Shown here piece by piece: positions 34,451 through 44,876 of a stretch of DNA of 64,000 nt (position 1 is the first letter of the stretch; every line of letters begins with the position of its first letter). Made by a program: the position numbers and the translations under genes. The DNA is from Pseudoalteromonas sp. SMS1 (lineage in GTDB: Bacteria; Pseudomonadota; Gammaproteobacteria; Enterobacterales; Alteromonadaceae), in the NCBI RefSeq assembly GCF_021530565.1, contig NZ_JAKGBI010000017.1, forward strand, positions 1-64,000, read 5' to 3'. The notes under the pieces were generated by a model, which saw only the letters and a program-made list of their open reading frames with translations, ran no database searches and was not told the DNA's origin.

Positions 34451-34478
34451 CAAGCCAAGTTTCACGCAAATAAAATCG

Positions 34479-34506
34479 AAAAAACCGCCATGAGGCGGTT
34501 TTTTTT
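34479..34506 (+). terminator. Terminator of fabR
   Basis: AACCGCC-ATGA-GGCGGTT forms a compact stem followed by eight or more T. Confidence 0.92.
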
Positions 34507-34661
34507 CGTCCACAATTTTTAACCAACTGTAATGGGGGATCGGTCTATTACAAATCAAAAAGGAAGATGGTGTGTGGATATATTTTTTATCCATTGAATT
34601 TTTTTTGGTTTATTTAATCTTTAAGTGTTCTTGTTTTACCGCTTTATTGAAAAAATTATGC

Positions 34662-34691
34662 TTGATCTGGTGTTTTTCGACGTGTTACAAC
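34662..34691 (+). promoter_or_regulatory. Candidate leu promoter
   Basis: TTGATC (34662-34667) and TACAAC (34686-34691) with an 18-base spacer, about 35 bases upstream of the leader peptide. Confidence 0.45.
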
Positions 34692-34724
34692 ATAGGCAAT
34701 TCACCAACAGGTACGATTGCTCAA

Positions 34725-34796
34725 ATGAAAAAAATCACGCTACTGTCAATTTTGCTTAACCTCTTACTGATTACTTTAAGTGAGAGCGGGGCTTAG
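34725..34796 (+). CDS. leuL: leu operon leader peptide
   Basis: 23 residues, [20 protein letters not shown] and three more. Eight residues are leucine, encoded by a mixture of CTA, CTG, TTG, CTT, CTC and TTA codons. It lies just upstream of a terminator and leuA, the arrangement of a leucine attenuator: ribosome stalling at Leu codons when charged tRNA-Leu is scarce should prevent the terminator from forming. I did not work out the alternative pairings. Confidence 0.85.
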   Translation: MKKITLLSILLNLLLITLSESGA

Positions 34797-34822
34797 TTGC
34801 GTGTCGTGAGCAACCAAATAGC

Positions 34823-34849
34823 AAACCCCGCCACAGAGCGGGGTTTTTT
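34823..34849 (+). terminator. leu attenuator terminator
   Basis: AACCCCGC-CACAGA-GCGGGGTT forms an 8-bp stem and is followed by a T-run (TTTTTT), 26 bases after the leader stop and before leuA. Confidence 0.88.
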
Positions 34850-34870
34850 ATTTTGCGCGAGGAAATAGGA

Positions 34871-37491
<2,621 letters not shown>

Positions 37492-37540
37492 GCATAATCC
37501 GTGGATCAGTTAATTAGCGTTTAAAGGAAGGATGTAGCAA

Positions 37541-38944
37541 GTGGCACAAACTTTATACGACAAAATTTGGCAAGCGCATGTAGTGACAAAGCTTAATGAG
37601 CAAACTGACTTGCTGTATATCGATAGGCATTTAGTGCATGAAGTGACGTCTCCGCAGGCGTTTGCGGGGTTACGAGAAAAAAACCGTCCAGTGCGTTGTC
37701 CGCATAAAACTTTTGCGACGATGGATCACAATGTATCGACTAAAAGTCGGTCAATTGATGCTGCCAGTGAAGTGAGTAAAAACCAGTTACAAGCGTTGGC
37801 ACAGAACTGCGAAGAGTTTGGTATTCAACTTTATGATTTAGAGTCAATTAACCAAGGGATTGTGCATGTTATGGGTCCGGAACAGGGGATCACTTTGCCG
37901 GGTACAACCATTGTTTGCGGTGATAGCCATACTTCAACCCATGGCGCTTTTGGGGCACTGGCGCATGGGATTGGTACGTCAGAAGTAGAACATGTTTTGG
38001 CGACGCAAACACTCCAACAAAAGAAAGCCAAATCACTGAAAATCCAAATCAATGGTCGGTTACGCCCAACCGTTACGGCAAAAGACCTGATCATGGCGGT
38101 CATCGGTGAGCTTGGTACGGCTGGTGGAACAGGGTTTGTGGCCGAGTTTTGTGGCAGTGCCATTGCGTCATTGTCTATGGAGTCGCGTATGACGTTGTGT
38201 AATATGAGTATAGAAATGGGGGCGAAAGCGGGCTTGATTGCTCCAGATGAAACCACTTATGCTTATCTTGAAGGACGCCCTTTTGCACCACAAGGAGAAG
38301 ATTTCAAACACGCTGTGTCTTATTGGCAAACCTTGCACTCAGATGAGGGGGCGCAGTTTGATCGCGTGGTAGAAATGGATGCTGAAGATATCCAACCGCA
38401 AGTGACGTGGGGTACTAGCCCTGAGCAGGTGATTGGTATTGACGAGCCTATCCCAGATCCCGACCTAGAACAGGACTTAATCAAAGCGGATTCAATGCGC
38501 TCAGCACTGAAATATATGGGACTAAAAGCTGGGCAAAAGCTTTCTGATGCGAAAGTGGATACTGTATTTATTGGCTCATGCACAAATAGCCGTATTGAAG
38601 ACTTGCGCGCTGCGGCAGAGATTGTGAGAGGGAAAACGGTGGCTGCAGGAGTGGAAGCTCTAATTGTGCCCGGCTCTGGCTTAGTAAAACAGCAAGCTGA
38701 AAAAGAAGGGCTGGCGGAGATATTTGTTGCCGCAGGGTTTGAGTGGCGTGAACCAGGGTGTTCAATGTGTCTAGCAATGAATGATGATCGATTGGGGGCA
38801 GGTAAGCGATGTGCCTCGACTTCAAATCGCAATTTTGAGGGTCGTCAAGGACGAGGTGGGCGTACCCATTTAGTCAGTCCTGCGATGGCGGCGGCGGCAG
38901 CGATTGCTGGTTGTTTCACAGACATTCGAGGAGCACAGGCATGA
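37541..38944 (+). CDS. leuC: 3-isopropylmalate dehydratase large subunit
   Basis: 467 residues with a GTG start, preceded by AAAGGAAGG at 10 bases. It is an aconitase-family enzyme that isomerises 2- to 3-isopropylmalate with the LeuD subunit. The 4Fe-4S cysteines are in FIGSCTNSR and [11 protein letters not shown]. The substrate-loop motif [20 protein letters not shown] is present. The stop overlaps the leuD ATG. Confidence 0.97.
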   Translation: MAQTLYDKIWQAHVVTKLNEQTDLLYIDRHLVHEVTSPQAFAGLREKNRPVRCPHKTFATMDHNVSTKSRSIDAASEVSKNQLQALAQNCEEFGIQLYDLESINQGIVHVMGPEQGITLPGTTIVCGDSHTSTHGAFGALAHGIGTSEVEHVLATQTLQQKKAKSLKIQINGRLRPTVTAKDLIMAVIGELGTAGGTGFVAEFCGSAIASLSMESRMTLCNMSIEMGAKAGLIAPDETTYAYLEGRPFAPQGEDFKHAVSYWQTLHSDEGAQFDRVVEMDAEDIQPQVTWGTSPEQVIGIDEPIPDPDLEQDLIKADSMRSALKYMGLKAGQKLSDAKVDTVFIGSCTNSRIEDLRAAAEIVRGKTVAAGVEALIVPGSGLVKQQAEKEGLAEIFVAAGFEWREPGCSMCLAMNDDRLGAGKRCASTSNRNFEGRQGRGGRTHLVSPAMAAAAAIAGCFTDIRGAQA

Positions 38945-39540
38945 GCATCTATCACAGTGGCTTAATGGCCCCATTAGATAAGAACAATGTGGACACAGAT
39001 CAGATTATTCCAAAGCAGTTTTTAACTTCCACCAGTCGAGATGGGTTTGATAAAGCGTTGTTTTATGATTGGCGCTACTTAGAAAATGGCGAGGCTGATC
39101 CTGGGTTTGTGTTAAATTATCCGCGTTATCAAGGGGCGACCGTGCTCTTAACACGCGATAACTTTGGTTGTGGTTCTTCTCGTGAGCATGCGCCATGGGC
39201 GCTGAAACAATATGGCTTTAGTATCATCCTAGCGGAGAGTTTTGCCGATATTTTTTTCAATAACTGCGGTAACAACCAGATGTTGTGTATCGCATTGGAT
39301 GCGTCGACATTGGATGGTTTGTTTGCTGTGTGTGAACAGCATGCGCACGTGAACATCGAGATTGATTTAGAAAATCAGCAAATTAACAGTGAACAATTTG
39401 CGCCCATTCCATTTTCTGTCCGTCCAGACATTAAAGCCAGATTGTTGAGTGGACTGGATTTTATCGGTGAAACCGAGCAGTTGAATCAACACATAGATGC
39501 ATTTGAACAACAGCTAACTGCGTCAAGGCCGTGGCAATAA
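38941..39540 (+). CDS. leuD: 3-isopropylmalate dehydratase small subunit
   Basis: 199 residues from ATG 38941, overlapping the leuC stop. Family features are [14 protein letters not shown] near the start and [20 protein letters not shown], the swivelling-domain signature. It completes leuABCD and is followed by a terminator. Confidence 0.97.
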   Translation: MSIYHSGLMAPLDKNNVDTDQIIPKQFLTSTSRDGFDKALFYDWRYLENGEADPGFVLNYPRYQGATVLLTRDNFGCGSSREHAPWALKQYGFSIILAESFADIFFNNCGNNQMLCIALDASTLDGLFAVCEQHAHVNIEIDLENQQINSEQFAPIPFSVRPDIKARLLSGLDFIGETEQLNQHIDAFEQQLTASRPWQ

Positions 39541-39580
39541 TCACGGCCAACGCTTCAACCATCGCATTTTTTTGCCATCA

Positions 39581-39611
39581 AGCCAAAGGCCCTTTAGCCT
39601 TTGGCTTTTTA
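39581..39611 (+). terminator. Terminator after leuD
   Basis: AGCCAAAGGC and GCCTTTGGCT form a 10-bp stem with a 6-base loop, followed by a T-run. Confidence 0.88.
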
Positions 39612-39628
39612 TCTTTAGGAACATTTCA

Positions 39629-40231
39629 ATGAACAAGTTCACAGCTACTCTTTTGATGGCGGCAACAGTGGTTGCGAGCAGCACCGCCTTTGCCAGGCCT
39701 GCTCCCCTCGTCTCTATCCCGACGCATGATACGTTTTTCGACAAAATTAAAGCGCACTGTGGCAAAGCGTACGAAGGTAAAGTGACGGTTGATAATCAAG
39801 GTCCAAGTGCATTTAGTGAAGAGCGCTTGGTGATGCATGTGCGTCGTTGTAACGAGCAGGAACTGCAAGTGCCATTCCATGTCGGCAAAGATGCCTCTCG
39901 CACTTGGATTATTACCAAAACTGGCAGTGGACTCAGTTTAAAGCATGATCATCGCCACAAAGATGGTACGGATGACGCTTCCACAATGTATGGTGGCCAC
40001 ACTGTTGACGCGGGTTATAACACGGTACAGTCGTTCCCAGCGGATCAATATTCTAAAGAGCTTTTTATCGCTCAAGGGATCCCGCAGTCGGTTGGCAATA
40101 CATGGCAGATGTTCATCTATGACGAACAGTTTACTTATCGTTTAGTGCGTGAAGGACGTGAGTTCCGCGTTGATTTTGATTTAACAAAGCCTATTAAAGC
40201 ACCGAAAGCGCCTTGGGGCTACAAAGACTAA
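39629..40231 (+). CDS. Exported uncharacterised protein
   Basis: 200 residues from ATG 39629, with TTTAGGA ahead of it. A clear signal peptide (1-22, ending TAFA) is followed by a mature beta-rich domain. His-rich KHDHRHKDGTDD (about 111-122) and a YGGHTVDAGYNTVQSFPADQ segment are striking. Two Cys residues (HCGKAYEG, RRCNEQEL) could form a disulfide. I recognise it as a conserved exported protein of marine gammaproteobacteria at best; the function is unknown. The His/Asp patch suggests metal binding, which is inference. Confidence 0.7.
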   Translation: MNKFTATLLMAATVVASSTAFARPAPLVSIPTHDTFFDKIKAHCGKAYEGKVTVDNQGPSAFSEERLVMHVRRCNEQELQVPFHVGKDASRTWIITKTGSGLSLKHDHRHKDGTDDASTMYGGHTVDAGYNTVQSFPADQYSKELFIAQGIPQSVGNTWQMFIYDEQFTYRLVREGREFRVDFDLTKPIKAPKAPWGYKD

Positions 40232-40243
40232 GCGCCTTGTAGA

Positions 40244-40271
40244 CGAGCGTACCTTGAAGCGTGTACGCTCG
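40244..40271. terminator. Hairpin between convergent genes
   Basis: CGAGCGTAC and GTACGCTCG form a 9-bp stem between the exported protein and the opposing lipoprotein gene. The T-run is poor. Confidence 0.5.
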
Positions 40272-40278
40272 AACTTAT

Positions 40279-40644
40279 TTACTCGCCATCGACCTCAATA
40301 CATGTGATCTCGGCTTGAAGGTCTGGCTCATACGGACGTGGAGTGGTAGGTAAGCGGTCAAATTTTTGTACACCACCTTGCAATAATAGTTGGGTTTGTC
40401 GACCCTGACAGAGCAATTGACTGTGGCGCAATAAAAACACACTTTGTTGCAAAAAATGATTGTATGAATCCGCCTTAATCTTCAAATAATAGTGGTCATC
40501 GCTATACTTTATTTGTTCGTAATGTACTTTATGATCAAAGTCATAGTATTTTTCTGTCACGCCAATTTTTCCAGGGGTGAATTGACAAGCGCTGAGTAGG
40601 AGAGCTGGGATACAGATCAGCAAGATAGAAATACTTTTCAGCAT
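40279..40644 (-). CDS. Small lipoprotein (unknown function)
   Basis: 121 residues. The lipoprotein signal MLKSISILLICIPALLLSAC has a textbook lipobox LSAC, so Cys20 should be lipidated. The mature part is polar, with YYDFDHKVHYEQIKYSDDHY and two further Cys. No domain is recognised. It stands alone between convergent and divergent neighbours. Confidence 0.7.
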   Translation of the reverse strand: MLKSISILLICIPALLLSACQFTPGKIGVTEKYYDFDHKVHYEQIKYSDDHYYLKIKADSYNHFLQQSVFLLRHSQLLCQGRQTQLLLQGGVQKFDRLPTTPRPYEPDLQAEITCIEVDGE

Positions 40645-40727
40645 ATATGAAACCCTAAGCTGCTTGGGCGTTGATAATGAATGCCCTGATTTTAATGTTA
40701 CTTTAAGTGTATCAAAAGGAGCGACAA

Positions 40728-41186
40728 TTGTTAGAACGAGTCAAAGAGTTTTTAGCCAGTTTGTCTAGTACTCAAGAAGCACCCGCCCCAATGAACTTTG
40801 CTACCGCATTAGCGGCACTGATGGTTGAAGTCATGCGTGCTGACAATGAAATAATGCCTCAAGAGCTTGATATGGTCGCTCAATTGTTGCAGCGCCAATG
40901 TGACTTGAGTGTGCAAAGCAGTGAGCTGATCCGTACTGAAGCGCTGCAGTTGGTAGATACCGCCATTGACCTGCATCGCTTTATCAAAGTGGTCAATGAA
41001 CATACTGACGAATTAGCACGCATTGAAGTGATTGAGCTGATGTGGATGGTGGCATTTTCCGATAATAAATTAGACCCGCAAGAAGACTACACGGTGCGTA
41101 AAATTGCGGGGTTGATGTACGTGGCTCACAGTGACTTTATTTCAGCTAAGTTGCGCGCCAAAGACGCGCTGGGTCTCGCTGACTAA
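40728..41186 (+). CDS. TerB-family protein
   Basis: 152 residues with a TTG start at 40728, 7 bases after AAAGGAG; the GTG at 40707 overlaps the ribosome site itself. The TerB helical fold shows two repeat-like halves: ALAALMVEVMRADNEIMPQE, and ELMWMVAFSDNKLDPQEDYT, with the acidic 'D..(I/L)..QE' motifs that bind metal in TerB-like proteins. The family is linked to tellurite resistance and membrane stress. This is a stand-alone member like many in marine bacteria. Confidence 0.82.
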   Translation: MLERVKEFLASLSSTQEAPAPMNFATALAALMVEVMRADNEIMPQELDMVAQLLQRQCDLSVQSSELIRTEALQLVDTAIDLHRFIKVVNEHTDELARIEVIELMWMVAFSDNKLDPQEDYTVRKIAGLMYVAHSDFISAKLRAKDALGLAD

Positions 41187-41193
41187 GCCGTCG

Positions 41194-41718
41194 CTAGTGC
41201 GCAACGGCACCGGCTTGCAATTCGTTTTGACAAGATTGAATGGCTTCTTTAATCATGAAGTTCACTAGCGTTGGTGAAATGTGGTACATCTTGGCGATTT
41301 CTTTTTGCTTTAAGCGCCCATCACGATAGAAGCTTACCACATTTTGATGACGCTGAGAGAGCTTGCTAATCGTACTATTCACTTTGTCAGAGAGTTGTGC
41401 ATCAATGTACTTTTCTTCGACATTTGAGCTTTCATCATCAAAGTGTTCCGTTTGAATTGACTCTAAATCAACTAAAGATTCTCTGTTTTGCTTACGGATC
41501 ATATCAATGGCGATATTCCTTGCGACTTGATAACAGTAGCTCTTGGTATTCTTAACTTGGCAATCCTGACATTTTGACATCCCTGATAAACGAATGAATG
41601 TGTCCTGTAATGCGTCCTCGGCTAGATAAGGGCAACGTAAAATATTGTTCAAATAAGCCAATAATTTAGCTTCATTTTCAGCAATAACTTTTGACCACTT
41701 AACACAGAGCTGCTGCAC
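41194..41718 (-). CDS. ECF sigma factor (iron-starvation/FecI-like)
   Basis: 174 residues with a GTG start, preceded by AGGAG. Sigma region 2 (YLNNILRCPYLAEDALQDTF, SYCYQVARNIAIDMIRKQNR) and region 4 (LSQRHQNVVSFYRDGRLKQK, EIAKMYHISPTLVNFMIKEA) are both present and unbroken, as in FecI/PvdS-type factors. No FecR-like anti-sigma or TonB receptor follows. A near-consensus Fur box overlies its promoter, so it should be made under iron limitation. The divergent neighbours are an acylase and NRPS genes, the likely targets. A CQDCQVKNTKSYC cluster is unusual. Confidence 0.88.
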   Translation of the reverse strand: MQQLCVKWSKVIAENEAKLLAYLNNILRCPYLAEDALQDTFIRLSGMSKCQDCQVKNTKSYCYQVARNIAIDMIRKQNRESLVDLESIQTEHFDDESSNVEEKYIDAQLSDKVNSTISKLSQRHQNVVSFYRDGRLKQKEIAKMYHISPTLVNFMIKEAIQSCQNELQAGAVAH

Positions 41719-41758
41719 TGTCTTTACTCCTATTTGTCCTGAAAGTTGATCCGTAATA

Positions 41759-41777
41759 GATAATGAGAATAATTATC
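41759..41777 (-). promoter_or_regulatory. Fur box
   Basis: GATAATGAGAATAATTATC matches 17 of 19 positions of the Fur consensus GATAATGATAATCATTATC. It lies just downstream of a candidate -10 on the minus strand, 41 bases before the sigma-factor start. Confidence 0.92.
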
Positions 41778-41783
41778 ACTATT

Positions 41784-41813
41784 ATGTTATTTTGATCTTG
41801 CATTATCAGTCAA
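41784..41813 (-). promoter_or_regulatory. Candidate promoter of the ECF sigma gene
   Basis: On the minus strand, TTGACT (41813-41808) and TAACAT (41789-41784) are separated by 18 bases. The Fur box follows at once and would cover the transcription start. Confidence 0.6.
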
Positions 41814-41999
41814 GTAATTTGTGCATCTTTGCTAATTAAAGTGTCATTAACGTGTAATTAAACTAGATTTCGTTTTACTTACCTTTGTTCTGTTTTTAAC
41901 AACAGTTGGGGGATTTTACTTTCAGTTTTTTTTTCCTGTTTATATCCGTCATGTCTGCACGGGTTTGAATTTTTAACAGTGTAAAAATTAAGGAAAGCT

Positions 42000-44432
42000 A
42001 TGAAGTTAAAATCTACGGTTGTACCTGTATTGGCAGCGTTTGCCATTTCGGGTTGCCATTTTATCGCGCAAGCGAGTGTCTCGACTCAGCGGCTCAGTGA
42101 AGATGTGAAAATCACACGTACCGAGCATGGAATTCCGCATATTCAGGCAAAATCTTTGTATGGATTAGGGTATGGGAATGCCTACGCGCAAGCACAAGAT
42201 CATGCGTGTATCCTAGCGGATGGATATGTCCGTGTCAGAGGTGAGCGTGCTAAGTACTTAGGGCCGCACAAACATGGTCAGGATAACTTTTTTGTCAGCT
42301 TAGACTTAGGTTATAAAATCATCGACTTGCATGGTCGTGTTGCTCGAGAATACGCTAATTTATCTGCGGACACCCGTGCATTGGCTGACGGCTTTGCAGC
42401 GGGGTATAACCAGTATTTGCTAGATGCACAAGCTGGTGAGGCTGAATTGGCACCTGCTTGTAGTGGCAAAGCATGGGTCCAACCAATCGATGGTGTTGAT
42501 GTGGTTGCATCGGTGCTGGCGTCTGCGACACAAAACAGCATTGGGCGTTTACTCGTCCAAATCCTACAGGCCAACCCTGGGACCGGTAACGAGTGGTTAC
42601 CGACCATTGCCAAGCAAGCGCAACAATCTGAAAAACCATGGCTAATGGCCAGCAATACGGATTACAAACCCAAGCAGTTAACACAAGGCTCAAATGGGTG
42701 GGCTTTAGGTCATGAAGTGACCAGCAATGGTCGCGGTTTATTGCTTGCAAACCCGCACTTTCCATTCAATGGCAGCTTACGTTTTTGGGCCAACCATGCC
42801 AGTGTTGAAGGAGACTTTAGCACGATGGGGGCGTCGGTCATTGGCATACCTGGTATTGTAAACATTGGCTTCAACGAGGAGTTAGCTTGGACACATACTT
42901 ATTCCGCTTCAAGGCACGAAGTGGTTTATCAGTTGGAGTTGAATCCGCAAAATCCGCTGCAATATAAGTTTGATGGTCAGTGGGTAGATATCGAGAAACA
43001 ACAGGTCAATGTAGAAGTACTCACCCCGATGGGCGTACTGACCATGAAAAAAGACTACTTTACGACCCCAATCGGTTACGTCATCGAAGACCAGAAAAAC
43101 TTTCCATGGGATAGCAAGAATGCCTACGTGGTCCGTGACACCAATATTGATAACTTAGGCGGTATCGATCATTGGTTGGCAATGAACCGTGCAACAAACC
43201 TAGATAATTTTATCGAGACCTTCAAAAACCACGATGGACTTGCGTTTAATAACACCCTAGTGGCTGACAAGCTTGGTGAAGTGTTCTTTATTGACGATTC
43301 AAATGTGCCGGACGTGACCCCGGTTGGTGAGGCGCTACTGCGCAACCACCCGGTGATCTCTGAGGTTTACAAAAAAACCAAACTGGCTGTGTTACCAGGT
43401 ACTAGCAGCGCGTTGGTATTTCAACAAGAAGTGCCGTATGAGCGTGCCCCTAAACTGCGTCGTCAAGATTATGTGCAAAATGCTAATAACTCATATTGGC
43501 TGACGAACTTACAAAATAAGCTGAGTGGATACTCACCTCTTTATGGTCACGTTGATTACAAACAAACGCGCCGAACGCGCTACAATATCAACCTTATGCG
43601 TTTTGCCCGTGGCGCAGACGGCAAGTTTGACCGCCATGAGCTGGAAAGTATCGTGACTGGTACTAGCGCATCATTTGAACTATACAAACCCACTGTGATG
43701 GCAACTTGTGCATTGTATGCAGGTCAAACGTTGGCAGTAACTGACACGCTGAGCATGCCAGTTAACCCAGCTTGTCAGGCATTTGCAAAATGGGATGGTA
43801 AGTTCAATGCCAATTCTAAATCGGCCCCCCTTGCAAAAGAATTCTTCAACTTGCTAACGGATGATGATCTTGTTGTGCAGTTTAACGCGGCATTCCCAGC
43901 GGTGACGCCGAGCATTGTTAAAGCTGAAAAGTCGACCCTGATTAAATTACTCGCTGCGAGCAAGCAACTTGAGAATGCAGGTTTTGCCATTGATGCGACA
44001 CTCGGTGAGTTGCAGTACTTACAAAAAGGTGACCGCCGCATCTCATGGCCAGGCGCTGATCACCACAGTGGCGGCTTTAATGTCTTTTCCACGACCAATG
44101 CCATGGACCTTACATCGTTCGCACCTACTTTGGCTGCGCCGATTCGTGAAGTCTTAGATCCCACTTGGCCGACAAGAACAGGTTTGAGCACCAATGGTTA
44201 CCCAGTGAACTATGGTTCAAGCTGGATGATGGTGGTTGGCTTCAACGAGCACGGGCCACAGGCACGCGGCTTGTTGACGTATTCACAAAGTAATAACCCT
44301 AACTCGCCGCACTTTACCGATGCCAGTGAACACTACGCAGCTGGTAAAGGACTGATTGATTTACCTTATACCGATGCGCAAATTAAACAGGGCAAAATTA
44401 GTGAAATAACACTTACTGTGAAAAAAGACTAA
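42000..44432 (+). CDS. Penicillin-acylase-family N-terminal nucleophile hydrolase (PvdQ/AHL-acylase-like)
   Basis: 810 residues. The signal sequence MKLKSTVVPVLAAFAISGC carries a possible lipobox (ISGC, Cys19); export either way puts it in the periplasm. The precursor should self-cleave before Ser231 (QGSNGWAL), the N-terminal nucleophile of the beta chain. NPHFPFNGSLRFWANHASVE and GFNEELAWTHTYSASRHEVV continue the family core. The relatives I know either remove the myristoyl group from acylated pyoverdine precursor (PvdQ) or degrade acyl-homoserine lactones. Next to an acyl-loading NRPS and an iron sigma factor, the first role is more likely. The ribosome site is AAGGAAAGCT. Confidence 0.9.
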   Translation: MKLKSTVVPVLAAFAISGCHFIAQASVSTQRLSEDVKITRTEHGIPHIQAKSLYGLGYGNAYAQAQDHACILADGYVRVRGERAKYLGPHKHGQDNFFVSLDLGYKIIDLHGRVAREYANLSADTRALADGFAAGYNQYLLDAQAGEAELAPACSGKAWVQPIDGVDVVASVLASATQNSIGRLLVQILQANPGTGNEWLPTIAKQAQQSEKPWLMASNTDYKPKQLTQGSNGWALGHEVTSNGRGLLLANPHFPFNGSLRFWANHASVEGDFSTMGASVIGIPGIVNIGFNEELAWTHTYSASRHEVVYQLELNPQNPLQYKFDGQWVDIEKQQVNVEVLTPMGVLTMKKDYFTTPIGYVIEDQKNFPWDSKNAYVVRDTNIDNLGGIDHWLAMNRATNLDNFIETFKNHDGLAFNNTLVADKLGEVFFIDDSNVPDVTPVGEALLRNHPVISEVYKKTKLAVLPGTSSALVFQQEVPYERAPKLRRQDYVQNANNSYWLTNLQNKLSGYSPLYGHVDYKQTRRTRYNINLMRFARGADGKFDRHELESIVTGTSASFELYKPTVMATCALYAGQTLAVTDTLSMPVNPACQAFAKWDGKFNANSKSAPLAKEFFNLLTDDDLVVQFNAAFPAVTPSIVKAEKSTLIKLLAASKQLENAGFAIDATLGELQYLQKGDRRISWPGADHHSGGFNVFSTTNAMDLTSFAPTLAAPIREVLDPTWPTRTGLSTNGYPVNYGSSWMMVVGFNEHGPQARGLLTYSQSNNPNSPHFTDASEHYAAGKGLIDLPYTDAQIKQGKISEITLTVKKD

Positions 44433-44437
44433 AAATC

Positions 44438-44472
44438 TTAGACTGTCGCGCGTCACAGTGGCGACAGTCTAA
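44438..44472 (+). repeat. Long inverted repeat between acylase and MbtH-like gene
   Basis: TTAGACTGTCGC and GCGACAGTCTAA are a perfect 12-base inverted repeat with an 11-base loop, followed by ATTTT. It may be a partial terminator or an mRNA-stability element within the operon. Confidence 0.65.
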
Positions 44473-44488
44473 ATTTTGGAAAAATGTG

Positions 44489-44692
44489 ATGAGTTTCGAT
44501 AACGAAAACGGCACTTTTAAAGTGATCATGAATCACGAAGAACAGTACTCTTTGTGGCCTAGTTACAAATCAGTACCCGGCGGTTGGCAAGACACCGGTG
44601 TGAGTGGTGACAAAGCTACGTGTCTTGAGCATATCAAAACACATTGGACAGATATGCGTCCTTTGAGCCTCAGAAACGCAATGGCTCAATAA
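44489..44692 (+). CDS. MbtH-like protein
   Basis: 67 residues from ATG 44489; a GTG lies one codon earlier. All family landmarks are present: NHEEQYSLWPSYKSVPGGW, GDKATCLEHI and HWTDMRPLSLR. MbtH proteins bind and activate NRPS adenylation domains in the cytosol. It sits 184 bases upstream of an NRPS gene, with a terminator between them. Confidence 0.95.
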   Translation: MSFDNENGTFKVIMNHEEQYSLWPSYKSVPGGWQDTGVSGDKATCLEHIKTHWTDMRPLSLRNAMAQ

Positions 44693-44710
44693 AACGTGTA
44701 CGGGACAGTT

Positions 44711-44740
44711 GAGCGCCTTGCAGGCAGGGCGCTCTTTTTC
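44711..44740 (+). terminator. Terminator after the MbtH-like gene
   Basis: GAGCGCC and GGCGCTC pair around a 10-base loop and are followed by five T. The NRPS gene downstream may therefore have its own promoter in 44741-44876. Confidence 0.78.
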
Positions 44741-44876
44741 AACGCCTCACTTCATAAATCCGAATCGTGGGCAGCACCCATTTAATCAAGCGCATCAGCT
44801 TGGCGTAATCAGACAAAACATAGCCAAAATTAAATGCAGCATGCGCATTTGCTAGATAACTTTCATGGAGTAAATC

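Noticed and set aside
38320-38832. Long open frame on the minus strand inside leuC, and similar long antisense frames in the acylase and NRPS genes.
   Set aside because: They are shadows of strong coding genes on the other strand; they have no ribosome site or known motif.
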